DNA from: Pleurocapsa sp. CCALA 161
GTDB taxonomy: Bacteria > Cyanobacteriota > Cyanobacteriia > Cyanobacteriales > Xenococcaceae
Direction of reading: 5' to 3'
DNA: 59,571 bases
Assembly: GCF_003003995.1 (NCBI RefSeq)
Contig: NZ_PVWF01000014.1
Location: 1 to 59,571, forward strand
Part shown: one piece after another, positions 27,680 to 37,301 of the stretch
How positions within the stretch are numbered: position 1 is the first letter of the stretch
Layout of the letters: every line of letters begins with the position of its first letter
Notes under the pieces: model-generated
The model's input: only the letters and a program-made list of their open reading frames with translations
Told to the model about the DNA's origin: nothing
Database searches by the model: none
Made by a program: the position numbers and the translations under genes

Positions 27680-28268
27680 TTTAAATATAAAAAAAGTAAG
27701 TTTTAATAAGTAGTTTTACTTATTTTTTAACTACTAGATTATCTGATTATAAACAAATTAATTTACAAGTTTAATTTAGTGTATTTTGCCAAAAGAATGA
27801 TTTTTCAATTGAAAAATACGCTATTTTATATTAATTAAAGTATTTATTTTATTTAAATAGCTAGTATTTAATCAGAGCAAGAAGTTTAACGATATCAAGA
27901 TAATATTTGGCTTAACGCTTAAATTAAGATAAAATTTTGGGCTACGCAATGGTGGGGTCAAGATACATTGTCTCAAAAAATAAGTAATTTTCAGATTAGT
28001 AGGAGAATTTTTATTTTTGTTCTTGTTGATAAGCTGATTTTGTAAAATTTAATACTGTAATTAAATTTGGATAATTTATCTGAGACTTTAAATAATAATA
28101 ATATTCTAAATGTTTGATTACTTCTAGTAGTTTACACGAAGTTTACATTGCGACAACATGTGAATGGTCTAAATTTTATATAAACAAACCATTTTGTCTT
28201 TACAGCCTTGTCGAATTGCAGTAGTTTTTAATTAAATAGATCAATAGAGTATGTTGTTGGTTCACTAA
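27680..28268. other. AT-rich intergenic region
   Basis: 589 bp, very AT-rich, between the membrane gene and the histidine kinase. It includes an 18-bp perfect palindrome ATTTTTCAATTGAAAAAT (27800-27817) and two AGTTTACA words 11 bp apart (28129-28136 and 28140-28147). No ORF or RNA gene is supported. Confidence 0.5.
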
Positions 28269-31052
28269 CTAATTGATGGCTGCTTGAGCAAGATTCATAA
28301 TCTGGTCAAAATCAAAATCATCTACTTTTTGCTGAATAGCAAGGGCAAGATTACGGTTTTCTTGGGGAATTTGAGACAACAACTGAACAATTAATTCTTC
28401 ATCAACTAAAGAAGCAGCTTCAGCAAGTTCTTCTAACCACTCATCAGACATAATTGCAAAAGCTTCGGCAGTCAATTTTTCCAAACTTACTAATTCGGCA
28501 TTCTTGTTGGTATCCAAATTCTCATAAAGATAATCCACTCCCAAATATTGAGCCATTTTTTCAAAAATAACTTCTGTGCGGAAAGGCTTACGAACAAAGT
28601 CATCACAACCTGCTGACAGTACCACAGTTCTCTCTTCTTCGAGGGTACTAGCAGTTAAAGCAATAATGACTGTAGCTTGTCCTTGAAGATGAGACTTAAT
28701 CTTTTGGGCCGCTTCATAACCATTCATTATTGGCATTCTCATATCCATCCAAATCAAATGGGGTTGCCATTGTTGCCATATTTCGACAGCTTCTTGTCCA
28801 TTGGCTGCTTCTTGTACTTGAAACCCAATTGGCTGGAGTAACTTGAGTAATAATTGTCGGTTTTCAAAACGATCATCCACGACTAAAATACGATATTCTG
28901 GCTGTTGGGGTTTAAGTCCAATGACTCTTTGAGTTGGTTTTTGTCCTGTAATTTCTGTAGCTTCAGCAACTTGAGCTTGGATCTCAAATTTGAAGATAGT
29001 TCCTTTCCCTAATTGAGAACTGACGGTAATTTGTCCTCCCATTAATTCCACAAACTTTTTACTAATAGGTAAACCTAAACCTGTTCCTTCTTGAGATTGC
29101 CTTCCTGTTTCAGTTTGAGTGAAAGCTTGAAATAAACTATTTATTTCTGTGGGGGCAATTCCCGCACCAGTATCTTCAATCTCGAATATAATCAGGCTGG
29201 TTTTGTCTATTTTGTCTGTTATCTGTTTTTTAACACGCAAAGTTACCGCACCTTCATGGGTAAATTTAATTGCATTACTCAAAAGATTAATTAAAACTTG
29301 ACGTAACTTTTTATCATCAGTGTTGATATATTGAGGCAAGTGAGGATCGCGCTCAACGATTAACTCTAATCCTTTAGATTCTGCTTTAAGAGCCAACATT
29401 TCGGCTATTAATTCTAAAAGAGCATACAAATCAAAATCTGTGGGATAGAGAATAATTTTGCCCGACTCAATTTTGGCTAAATCTAGTACATCGTTAATTA
29501 GAGAAAGTAAGTGTTCACCGCTACGATTAATAATATCCAGATTTTCTTGTTGTTCTGGAGCAAGAATTGCACGGCTCATTAATTGGCTAAAACCCAGAAT
29601 CGCGTTGAGAGGAGTACGCAGTTCGTGACTCATGTTGGCGAGGAATTCGCTCTTAGCTTGATTGGCTAATTCTGCTATGTTTTTAGCTTGGTTTAATTCA
29701 AGGGTTCTTTGTTCTACTCGGTTTTCTAGTTCTTGATTGATCCGATCAAGTTGTTGATTAGTGTTGGCTAGATTGGCAAAAGATGTCTGTAGCTGTTGTG
29801 CCATCTCATTAAAGGAATGAGATAATACTCCCAATTCGATGATACCTTCAACCTTCACCTGTTGATTAAGATCGCCGACAGCGATCGCACTTGATGCCTG
29901 ACTGAGCCGCAGAATTGGTCGAGTAATTAAGCGAGAAGTAATTAACCCCAACCAAACAGCTATCAATAATGCTAATAAACATAAAGCAATAGTGGTGCGG
30001 GTATTGGCATAGATTTGTACCATGAAGTCTGATTCGGGAATGGTAGTTATTACCAACCAATCCAAGCCATATTTATCTTGCCAAGGGGTTACGCGAATGA
30101 ACTGATATTCTCCTTGTAATTGAAAATTTAGTTTTTGTTCGTCTTTAATTGCTTGGAAGCTACCAAACTTTTGTTGTAGATATTTAGCTGTGGCTTGAAT
30201 TTGTGAATCGGAACTATTTGTAGCACTTAATCTTTTTGCTACTCCATCCACTAGGGTAAAAGGTTCTTCAGTACTAGAACTACCAATTAATAACCCATCG
30301 CGTTCGATAATGAAAGTTTTAGCTGTCGGGCTAATTTTTAATTGCTGCAAGAAATCGCTAATATTAGACAACAGCAGATCGATGCCAATAACAGCGATTA
30401 ATTGGTTATTTTTGTCATAAATGGGTGTATTGATCGTAGCTGACAAGAATTCTGGTGTATCATCCCAGTTATAGACAGAACCCCAAATTGCTCTACCTGC
30501 CTGAACTGTTTCCGTATACCAAGATTCTTCCAGAGGTTTATAATCGTTGTAAACTTTCACGATTTTAGTACGATTCCCCTGACTATCTGTAGCATAAATA
30601 TAATCTTTCCACTGAGTAGCAGGCGAAACCTCTTCAACCGTGACTCCTTGTCCAGGTAAATAGCTGCCAGCACCCGCAAATTCTCCTGTGGGGAGGGCAT
30701 AACCTATATAGGCTAGATCTGGATAAGCTTGTAGTTGTCGCCAGAAATACTGTCCTGCTGTCTTCAAATCTTTCACATCCAATAAGCCTAAAGCGATCGC
30801 ATCTAGATTAATTTGATTAATTTTTGGCGGGATTGCTAGATAATTATCAAGATGCTTAAACACTAAATTGCTACTTTGATCCATCAAGCGATCTGCGAGA
30901 TCGTTAACTGCTGCTTGTCCGTTTTTAAAAGAAAAATAGCCCACTAATCCCACCGCACCAAAAACTTGCAGTACAAAAGGTAAAACTAAGACCAAACGTA
31001 GTGGTAGTCCTTTAAACTTGGGTGCGATCGTGTTGGTGGTTTTTATATTCAT
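28269..31052 (-). CDS. Hybrid sensor histidine kinase (Cache-HAMP-HisKA-HATPase-REC)
   Basis: A 927-residue membrane kinase. TM1 about 18-42, extracytoplasmic Cache sensor about 45-345, TM2 about 352-374, HAMP 375-425 and a coiled-coil linker follow. HisKA has phospho-His476 in [13 protein letters not shown]. The ATPase has N-box [10 protein letters not shown]1 IEDTGAG and G2 [11 protein letters not shown]-terminal receiver (about 720-835) has Asp770 in [11 protein letters not shown] and Lys822. About 90 further residues at the C-terminus form no Hpt domain that I can see. The Cache domain suggests sensing of a small organic ligand outside the membrane. No partner regulator is adjacent, so phosphotransfer is probably to a distant protein. 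Confidence 0.93.
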   Translation of the reverse strand: MNIKTTNTIAPKFKGLPLRLVLVLPFVLQVFGAVGLVGYFSFKNGQAAVNDLADRLMDQSSNLVFKHLDNYLAIPPKINQINLDAIALGLLDVKDLKTAGQYFWRQLQAYPDLAYIGYALPTGEFAGAGSYLPGQGVTVEEVSPATQWKDYIYATDSQGNRTKIVKVYNDYKPLEESWYTETVQAGRAIWGSVYNWDDTPEFLSATINTPIYDKNNQLIAVIGIDLLLSNISDFLQQLKISPTAKTFIIERDGLLIGSSSTEEPFTLVDGVAKRLSATNSSDSQIQATAKYLQQKFGSFQAIKDEQKLNFQLQGEYQFIRVTPWQDKYGLDWLVITTIPESDFMVQIYANTRTTIALCLLALLIAVWLGLITSRLITRPILRLSQASSAIAVGDLNQQVKVEGIIELGVLSHSFNEMAQQLQTSFANLANTNQQLDRINQELENRVEQRTLELNQAKNIAELANQAKSEFLANMSHELRTPLNAILGFSQLMSRAILAPEQQENLDIINRSGEHLLSLINDVLDLAKIESGKIILYPTDFDLYALLELIAEMLALKAESKGLELIVERDPHLPQYINTDDKKLRQVLINLLSNAIKFTHEGAVTLRVKKQITDKIDKTSLIIFEIEDTGAGIAPTEINSLFQAFTQTETGRQSQEGTGLGLPISKKFVELMGGQITVSSQLGKGTIFKFEIQAQVAEATEITGQKPTQRVIGLKPQQPEYRILVVDDRFENRQLLLKLLQPIGFQVQEAANGQEAVEIWQQWQPHLIWMDMRMPIMNGYEAAQKIKSHLQGQATVIIALTASTLEEERTVVLSAGCDDFVRKPFRTEVIFEKMAQYLGVDYLYENLDTNKNAELVSLEKLTAEAFAIMSDEWLEELAEAASLVDEELIVQLLSQIPQENRNLALAIQQKVDDFDFDQIMNLAQAAIN

Positions 31053-31144
31053 CTAGTTATAGGGATTGATACTAGAATTGCTAAATTACTATTCTCTAGT
31101 TAGGTTTCCCCAAGAACTTGCTTAATTAACCAATTACCAATTTT

Positions 31145-31849
31145 ATGATGCAAACTTTGTTACAGCGGAGCGTTAAATTTTGGCGGAGTCGGATTAATCC
31201 CAAAATAGCTCCTTTAATTACCACAGTCGGTATAGTCGGATTAATTACTTGTCTATTGATTATTTATCTTGTTGCCCAAATCTCAGACGAAGTTTTAGAA
31301 CAAGAGGCTTTTGCTTTTGATCGGACAATTCTGCTGTGGATTCATTCTTTTGCTAGTCCGACTCTCGATCGCATCATGCTATTGGTTACCAGCCTCAATA
31401 ATCCCAATTTAGTCTCGATCATCGCTGGAGTTGCTCTAATTATGTTGCTGTGGAAACAGTGTTACTCTGAAGCTAAAATATTTGCTATTGACTGTGCTGG
31501 TGGTGTCATTCTCAGCTATGGTTTAAAGTCGGTATTTGGTAAAGCTCGCCCCGATCTTTGGCAATCGTCGATTAAGGAGATATCTTTTAGCTATCCTAGT
31601 GGTCATGCTTTAGGTTCAACGGTATTATATGGATTTTTAGCCTATTTGTTTGCCACTCGCTTTCCTCAATTCTCAGGGCTGATTTATCTGCTGGCGGTTA
31701 TTTTAGTTGGTGCAATTGGTTTAAGTCGCTTATATCTGGGGGTGCATTGGCCAACTGATATTTTAGGTGGTTATGGCATTGGTTTTTTATGGCTCACTTT
31801 CTGTATCACCATGTTGAAGTTGCAGAAAATGAAACAAATACAAACTTAA
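31145..31849 (+). CDS. PAP2 superfamily membrane phosphatase
   Basis: A 234-residue membrane protein with about six helices. The three-part lipid phosphatase signature is complete: KSVFGKARPD (KX6RP), YPSGHALGS (PSGH) and SRLYLGVHWPTDILGG (SRX5HX3D). Likely substrates are undecaprenyl pyrophosphate or phosphatidic acid/diacylglycerol pyrophosphate, which cannot be told apart here. Two adjacent ATGs (31145 and 31148) are possible starts. Confidence 0.92.
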   Translation: MMQTLLQRSVKFWRSRINPKIAPLITTVGIVGLITCLLIIYLVAQISDEVLEQEAFAFDRTILLWIHSFASPTLDRIMLLVTSLNNPNLVSIIAGVALIMLLWKQCYSEAKIFAIDCAGGVILSYGLKSVFGKARPDLWQSSIKEISFSYPSGHALGSTVLYGFLAYLFATRFPQFSGLIYLLAVILVGAIGLSRLYLGVHWPTDILGGYGIGFLWLTFCITMLKLQKMKQIQT

Positions 31850-31917
31850 TTAGCGATTAAGCTTTGCTTACTGCTTACTCTACGGGGCTGTATATTTCAT
31901 CATCCTGCCGTTATGTA

Positions 31918-31944
31918 GCCAGTTTGAACATCATCAAAACTGGC
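31918..31944 (+). terminator. Possible terminator after the PAP2 gene
   Basis: GCCAGTTT (31918-31925) and AAACTGGC (31937-31944) form an 8-bp stem with an 11-nt loop. A T-run follows after about ten bases, which weakens the call. Confidence 0.4.
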
Positions 31945-31989
31945 ATCAGACTAATATTTTTTTAATACTGTTAACCAGAAAATCAACTT

Positions 31990-32850
31990 ATGCGAGCAAA
32001 AATAAGAGATACAGAGATTTACTTTGATGTTGTAGGCGCAGGATTAGTGCTGGACGAAGCGCAATGGCGATCGCAACCCGTCGCCTTTATTATTCATGGT
32101 GGCCCAGGTGCGGATCACACCCTTGATAAACCCACCTTCTCTCCTCTTAGTCATAAGATACAGCTGGTCTATTTTGACCATCGGGGGCAAGGACGTTCAA
32201 TGCGAGGAGCAAAAGAAACCTATACCTTGGAAAATAATGTTGAGGACATGGAGGCATTACGGCAATATCTGGGTTTAGACAAAATTGTCGTGATTGGTTC
32301 TTCCTACGGTGGCATGGTTGCTCTTTCCTATGCGATTCGTTATCCCCAGAATGTCTCTCATCTAATTGTTATCTCCACGGTTGCTGATTCCCGCTTTTTG
32401 ATCCGAGCAAAGGAGATTCTTGCCCAACGCGGAACTGAGGCACAAAAGGCGATCGCCCAACGACTCTGGGACGGTACATTTGAAAATGAGGAACAACTGA
32501 AAGAATTCTTCCAGGTGATGATGCCGATGTACTCGTTCACTTACGATCCCAACTCACCTCAGCCAGCATCAAACCTCCTAATTCTCTCTCCTGATGCTCT
32601 TAATGTTGCCTTTAGTGGGTTTTTACGCTCTTACAACTTGCTAGACCAGTTACCTAAAATTACAGCCCCCACCTTGGTAATTGGCGGACGGCATGACTGG
32701 ATCTGCCCACCTGAATTCTCTGAAGAAATAGCGAGTAAGATTCCCCGTGCCGACTTAAGAATCTTTGAAAACAGCGCCCATCTGATTCGGATTGACGAGC
32801 CAGAGGCTCTGAGGGATGCGATCGCGGGTTTCTTGTTCTACAACTCATAA
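31990..32850 (+). CDS. Alpha/beta hydrolase, proline iminopeptidase-like
   Basis: A 286-residue cytosolic alpha/beta hydrolase of the S33 peptidase type. The oxyanion loop is HGGPGADH (about 36-43), the nucleophile elbow GSSYGGM (Ser about 105), the acid GGRHDW and the base His in NSAHLIRIDEP. The HGGPG motif is typical of prolyl aminopeptidases and related hydrolases. The substrate is not determined. It follows the PAP2 gene on the same strand after 140 bp and a possible terminator. Confidence 0.88.
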   Translation: MRAKIRDTEIYFDVVGAGLVLDEAQWRSQPVAFIIHGGPGADHTLDKPTFSPLSHKIQLVYFDHRGQGRSMRGAKETYTLENNVEDMEALRQYLGLDKIVVIGSSYGGMVALSYAIRYPQNVSHLIVISTVADSRFLIRAKEILAQRGTEAQKAIAQRLWDGTFENEEQLKEFFQVMMPMYSFTYDPNSPQPASNLLILSPDALNVAFSGFLRSYNLLDQLPKITAPTLVIGGRHDWICPPEFSEEIASKIPRADLRIFENSAHLIRIDEPEALRDAIAGFLFYNS

Positions 32851-32969
32851 AACTTGCTCGTACTGCAAAAATTGCAGGATGTAGAAAAAAGGTAGTAGAA
32901 AAAGCCAAAATTCAGTTTGCTTTATAACTATTTTCTACTCCTTTATGAAAATTTAAGCTGCTACTTTAA

Positions 32970-34295
32970 TTAAGCAAAGTCATATTCAACAGTTAAATCA
33001 TCAAAACTCAAATTACCTCCATTAGGTAAATCCTCAAAACCTATAATATTGTCGCCTAAGCTGCGAACATGTTCTGCTCCGTCAGAATTAGCTTCTAAGA
33101 AGGGAAAATACACCATAGGATCGTTGCTGCTAGCATCTTCTAGCTGTTCAATTGTGCCATCAATTACGATAAAGGGTGCGTAAGTTGAACCACCTACAAG
33201 CTCTGTGGTAAATTCGCTAGAAACGCCATTGACTCCATTAAGACTTATATCAGAGCGATTGGCGATCGCGGCAGCAGTGTAACCTTCATCTCCCACAGCG
33301 ATCGTTTTACCTGATTCTGAGTCGAGAATATTACCCTCTGCATCCACTGCATAGAACCCGACTGTATTATTAAACCCAGCATCTCGACTTACAGTAAAGT
33401 TAATTGTGGAATCTCCAAGATCGCTAAGATCGATTAAAGGAGCAGCAACTTCGGATACTGTTGGCGCTTCTTCTGAGGGTAAGCTATCTGCATCGTTGTC
33501 GCCAGATATAGCAGTTAATCCTTGTAAGTTGAGAGCATCTGTCCCAATTTCTCCCAGGCTCAATGCCTTACCCAGAGATAGATCGACAGTATATAAAGTC
33601 CCATCGGCAACAGCAAAAGCTGCATTCTCACCATTAGGAGAAGATACAATATCAAACCCTCCTAAAGTATCTAGATCAATACCCAAATCGCCTACTGTAA
33701 CTAAAGTTCCATCGTTAGGAGGGTTTTGTAACAGGAAGTCATTAAGTAGAGGATCGAGATTGTATAGCTGAGTGCTACTAGTCCCGTCAAAAGAATTAGT
33801 ATAGGCAGCAGCACTAATATTAGGATTTACTCCATCATTAGAATCTCCCTCAGCAAAAGCTAAAGTACCGTCAACAGTAACTTCTCCCGTGTCTACATTA
33901 ATTCTAAAATTTTGGTCATTATCTCCTACTAAACGTAAGCGATCGGCAACAGGATTGAAGTCAAATCCTGAGATAGTTCCACCCTCAAAAGGCGTATTTA
34001 AGGTACTGACGTAAGTTGCTGCACCACTATCAGCATCAATTGTATAAATATTATTGGCGGTAGTGATTCCATAAATCAAACCATCAGCCGGACGAGTATC
34101 GATACCTAGCAATATTCCATCAACTCCTGTAACTGATAGTGAATCTGTCTTGGCAGGGTTGGTAGGATCGAAAGAAACTAAAGTATTATCGTCGGTCAAC
34201 GCCACCAATTGGGAGTTGAGTGCCACATCAGATATTGGAGAAATGTCTACGTTATTGCTATTGAGGGTTTCTGAATCTGCGGTAAATTGCTGCAT
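32970..34295 (-). CDS. DUF4394 plus DUF4114 domain protein
   Basis: 441 residues, very acidic. Residues 20-265 match DUF4394, a beta-propeller-like domain with repeated LVALTDDN, IDTRPADGLIYGIT and LRLVGDNDQNFRIN units. Residues 295-441 match DUF4114, ending FEDLPNGGNLSFDDL, a calcium-ion-rich beta domain of secreted or surface proteins. There is no N-terminal signal peptide, although both domains usually occur in extracellular proteins. Export by a type I system or a missed upstream start are possible explanations. The role is unknown. Surface or exoprotein is an inference. Confidence 0.78.
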   Translation of the reverse strand: MQQFTADSETLNSNNVDISPISDVALNSQLVALTDDNTLVSFDPTNPAKTDSLSVTGVDGILLGIDTRPADGLIYGITTANNIYTIDADSGAATYVSTLNTPFEGGTISGFDFNPVADRLRLVGDNDQNFRINVDTGEVTVDGTLAFAEGDSNDGVNPNISAAAYTNSFDGTSSTQLYNLDPLLNDFLLQNPPNDGTLVTVGDLGIDLDTLGGFDIVSSPNGENAAFAVADGTLYTVDLSLGKALSLGEIGTDALNLQGLTAISGDNDADSLPSEEAPTVSEVAAPLIDLSDLGDSTINFTVSRDAGFNNTVGFYAVDAEGNILDSESGKTIAVGDEGYTAAAIANRSDISLNGVNGVSSEFTTELVGGSTYAPFIVIDGTIEQLEDASSNDPMVYFPFLEANSDGAEHVRSLGDNIIGFEDLPNGGNLSFDDLTVEYDFA

Positions 34296-34794
34296 AATAG
34301 CTGTTTGTTGAGATATTTTTTGAGTGCAAAAGCTGCCCTACCTATTTCAGACAGGACAAGTTGGATACATCAGCGGTGATGCTGATCAAGAATAATTAAA
34401 AGTTTCTAAACAATCTAAATGACGCCCCAGAGCAAATAGTATCTAGCTAATGAGCTGTTTCCTAATTTTTATTGCACTCGTTGATTAGCATCCATCAAGA
34501 TTGTTTTGGTAGACACAGGTAGAATCATTTGTGACTGCCTGCATAACTAAGTACGTCTTGAGAAGGCGATCGGATTCAAATAAATATTAGGGGCGAATTA
34601 TACTAAATAAATCCGTTTCAGAATAGGTTACTTAAAAAATTGAGCAGCAAGTAGCCCTCAAGGATTCCCTTCGGTCTCAAGTAACGAGTAGCAAGTATTA
34701 GTTACTCTAATTTCATCACCAAATTTTTACGCAGAAATTAAACATTACCTTTGCCAAGCGGATTTATTATTGTTATTCAGGTAAAATCGGCATT
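34296..34794. other. Intergenic region with repeat fragments
   Basis: 499 bp. It has a GGGGCGAATTATA fragment near 34590 and, at about 34640-34710, a run of AAGTAAC/AGTAGCAAG-like words around a CTTCGG hairpin core, typical of cyanobacterial interspersed repeats. It should hold the promoter of the DUF4394/DUF4114 gene. No ORF is supported. Confidence 0.45.
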
Positions 34795-36366
34795 TTAACG
34801 GCTTACCTTCAAAACATATTTACCAGTACCGTTTTCATCATAGGTATTGACGATTACGTTATAAATACCATCTTCTGGAAGGGTTACGCTAAGCTGCGAA
34901 TTACTATCTTCAGCACTAATATCATCATTCTCTCCAACAGTCTTACCGTTACTGTCTACTAAGGCAACAAAAGCATCAAACTCATCGCTTTCGAGGTTAA
35001 TAGTCAAAGATTCCCCTGCTTGACCCTGGATTGGATAGAAATCGTATAGGCTACCATCATCATCAATAACGCGATCGCCTTCTGCCAATGTACCTTCCTC
35101 AACTTTTTCGGTAAAATCGGCAGTTTCAGTATTAATTGCCACTTCTTCAGACTGATTTGACTCTTCTGTTGCCGATGTTTCTGACTCCTGCTCGTTTTCT
35201 GCTATTTTTTTTTGTTCTTGTTCTATTTCTGATTCAGCTTGAGCAATCTGTAGATCTTCTGGATTCGGCTTGGCTTCTGGACTAGGTTGAGGCTCGTTGT
35301 TTACCCCAGGAGGCGTTGCTTGAGGCTGGGGCGGAACAGGTAAACTAGCCTCATTATTCGTTTCTGCTGCTGGGGTTTCTTCGGCTTCTACAGGTTCATC
35401 TTCTGAATTCGCATTAGCTTCTAGACTAGGTTGAGGCTCGTTGTTTACCGCAGGAGGCGTTGCTTGAGGCTGGGGCGGAACAGGTAAACTAGCCTCATTA
35501 TTCGTTTCTGCTGCTGGGGTTTCTTCGGCTTCTACAGGTTCATCTTCTGAATTCGCATTAGCTTCTGGACTAGGTTGAGGCTCGTTGTTTACCCCAGGAG
35601 GCGCTGCTTGAGGATTGGGTTCGGGTTGAGAAGCTGTTACGGGCGGAACTTCAGCGACTGTCTGGTCAGGGGTGGCAGAGGCTTCGGGGGGAACTTCAGC
35701 AACATCTGGATTCTGAGGATAATCAGGGTGAACAGAATTAGAATAAGCGATCGCACATACCTTAGCGTATCTGGGATCTGGTTTACAAGCTACTCCCGTA
35801 TCTTCAGCTTCGGGACTCAACAGACTTTGACGACGACGGCGATCAGGAAATAGCTCATCTACCACTAAATCCATGACAATTCCTGAAGCAGTCTTTTTAC
35901 CGTAACTGAAGTATTGAATGTTATTAGAATTAGCAAAATTTTCTAACTCAGCTGTAGCAGCAGCGACGGTTTGCGAGGATTTGTCTAAAGCAGGTAAAGG
36001 CTGTTGCTGTTTTAAAGCGGCGATCGCTTCTTCTAATGCTTCTCTTCCTCTATTAGTTCTGACGGGTTTTTCTCCAGGCAGTCTTAGCCAAATGCCATCG
36101 TAATATTTTCGCTGCTGTTCTAACCACTGAGCATAGTCTTGAGGACTAGTCCTCACCCGATTAATTTCCGACAATATTTCAGGCTCTAAATCGGCGATCG
36201 TTGTATTAGCTGTATTAGCTGCTGTCTGTGTATTGTCTGGATTTGTATTGGTTTGAGCGAGAATATATCGTGGTTGGATTGCTAAAACTAAAAGGTTGAT
36301 ACTGATACTAAAAGTCCAAAGTTGCCAACCCGGAAAATAAACCTTAATCATCTTAGTTTTACCCAT
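34795..36366 (-). CDS. Exported CAP-domain protein with repeat linker and PPC domain
   Basis: 523 residues from ATG 36366 (a TTG at 36387 would add seven). Signal peptide about 1-38 (ends YILAQ). A CAP/SCP-like domain (about 50-220) begins ILSEINRVRTSPQDYAQWL and contains CKPDPRYAKVCAIAYS. A Pro/Glu/Asn-rich linker follows, with 2.4 copies of a 48-residue unit. The C-terminal domain (about 425-523) is a bacterial pre-peptidase PPC domain, with YDFYPIQGQAGESLTINL and YVLKV. CAP and PPC domains point to an extracellular or wall-associated protein, possibly binding wall or lipids. No protease domain is present. Confidence 0.8.
   Translation of the reverse strand: MGKTKMIKVYFPGWQLWTFSISINLLVLAIQPRYILAQTNTNPDNTQTAANTANTTIADLEPEILSEINRVRTSPQDYAQWLEQQRKYYDGIWLRLPGEKPVRTNRGREALEEAIAALKQQQPLPALDKSSQTVAAATAELENFANSNNIQYFSYGKKTASGIVMDLVVDELFPDRRRRQSLLSPEAEDTGVACKPDPRYAKVCAIAYSNSVHPDYPQNPDVAEVPPEASATPDQTVAEVPPVTASQPEPNPQAAPPGVNNEPQPSPEANANSEDEPVEAEETPAAETNNEASLPVPPQPQATPPAVNNEPQPSLEANANSEDEPVEAEETPAAETNNEASLPVPPQPQATPPGVNNEPQPSPEAKPNPEDLQIAQAESEIEQEQKKIAENEQESETSATEESNQSEEVAINTETADFTEKVEEGTLAEGDRVIDDDGSLYDFYPIQGQAGESLTINLESDEFDAFVALVDSNGKTVGENDDISAEDSNSQLSVTLPEDGIYNVIVNTYDENGTGKYVLKVSR
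35273..35614. repeat. 144-bp tandem repeat within the CAP-PPC gene
   Basis: The word ACTAGGTTGAGGCTCG recurs at 35281, 35425 and 35569, exactly 144 bp apart, and the intervening sequence is nearly identical. About 2.4 copies encode a 48-residue Pro/Glu/Asn-rich unit. The near-identity indicates recent duplication. Confidence 0.93.
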
Positions 36367-36527
36367 TGTATAATCTCTTTCTCGCAATTAGGTATGAGTC
36401 TATTAATACCAACGACAAGCCTATGTTAGCTCAACTTTCCTCAGCATCAAGTAGGAAATAAAGTAACAAATAGTTAGATGCGCACAATAAGGGTTAAGTT
36501 CCTGTTCTGCTCAATTTCTAGTTGGCT

Positions 36528-36860
36528 CTAAGGCAAAAATCGGTTTAACGCATTTTTAAGCTCTTGAATCTCTGCCTCCAGATTGCCTTGATCTACGGCA
36601 CGAATCAAGCATTCTTCTAAATGCTCCTCCAAAATAATTTTAGCCACACTGGAAATTGCTCCCTTCACCGCCGCAATTTGGTTGAGGACTTCTGGACAAG
36701 GGCGATGTTCATTCACCATAGTTTTGATCCCGCGAACATGACCTTCAATCCGCGACAGACGATTAATTATTTGCCTTAAAGATTCTTCATTATGAATATG
36801 AGGTGCAATATTTGAGTTACTTAATGTGTTCTTATTAGCAGGACTCGATTGATCGATCAT
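36528..36860 (-). CDS. CsoR/RcnR family metal-responsive repressor (InrS-like)
   Basis: A 110-residue four-helix DNA-binding repressor. The core RLSRIEGHVRGIKTMV is the family DNA-binding helix. Metal ligands are Cys55 (RPCPEVL), His80 and Cys84 (EEHLEEC), with an additional N-terminal His23 (PHIHNE). With an offset of two this matches the His21/Cys53/His78/Cys82 set of the nickel sensor InrS of Synechocystis, better than the copper CsoR set. No nrsD-type exporter or other metal transporter is adjacent, and no G/C-tract operator is visible upstream. It might control a distant target. Nickel specificity is inferred. Confidence 0.85.
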   Translation of the reverse strand: MIDQSSPANKNTLSNSNIAPHIHNEESLRQIINRLSRIEGHVRGIKTMVNEHRPCPEVLNQIAAVKGAISSVAKIILEEHLEECLIRAVDQGNLEAEIQELKNALNRFLP

Positions 36861-37301
36861 CTGGTTTTAAAATCTCTAAACAGTAAACAGCGCAGATTAC
36901 GAATAATTGGAGGTTAACAAATGAAATACAAGGTTCAACAGCTTAACAAGTTATCAATATAAATGATATGTAATATTCTGGCAGCGAGTTTTCGATCAAG
37001 TAACTAAGTTTAATTGTTATTAATATGCAAATTGCGATTAGGCTTCGCGATCGCTAAGCTGAGCGGTCAGAATTATTTTATTGTTAGCAACTATAACTAT
37101 TAAGCTAAAAGGATTAGATTTCTCGAATGCTGGAATAAAACAGCTATAACTACATTGTAAATAAGTTATGCTCAAAAAAGAACGATGCCATGATGTCTTA
37201 AAGATTACTCCTGATTCATCATCACATCGTCTCTAATTTTTGCTTAGCCAAATAAAGTTATTAAGCTATAGATAGATCGGCGAATATTTATTAATTATTA
37301 A
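36861..37301. other. Intergenic region rpoC2 3' end / InrS-like promoter
   Basis: 441 bp, AT-rich, with one HIP1 site near 37050. It contains the rpoC2 3' end region and the promoter of the metal sensor. No clear terminator, ORF or RNA gene was found. Confidence 0.45.
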
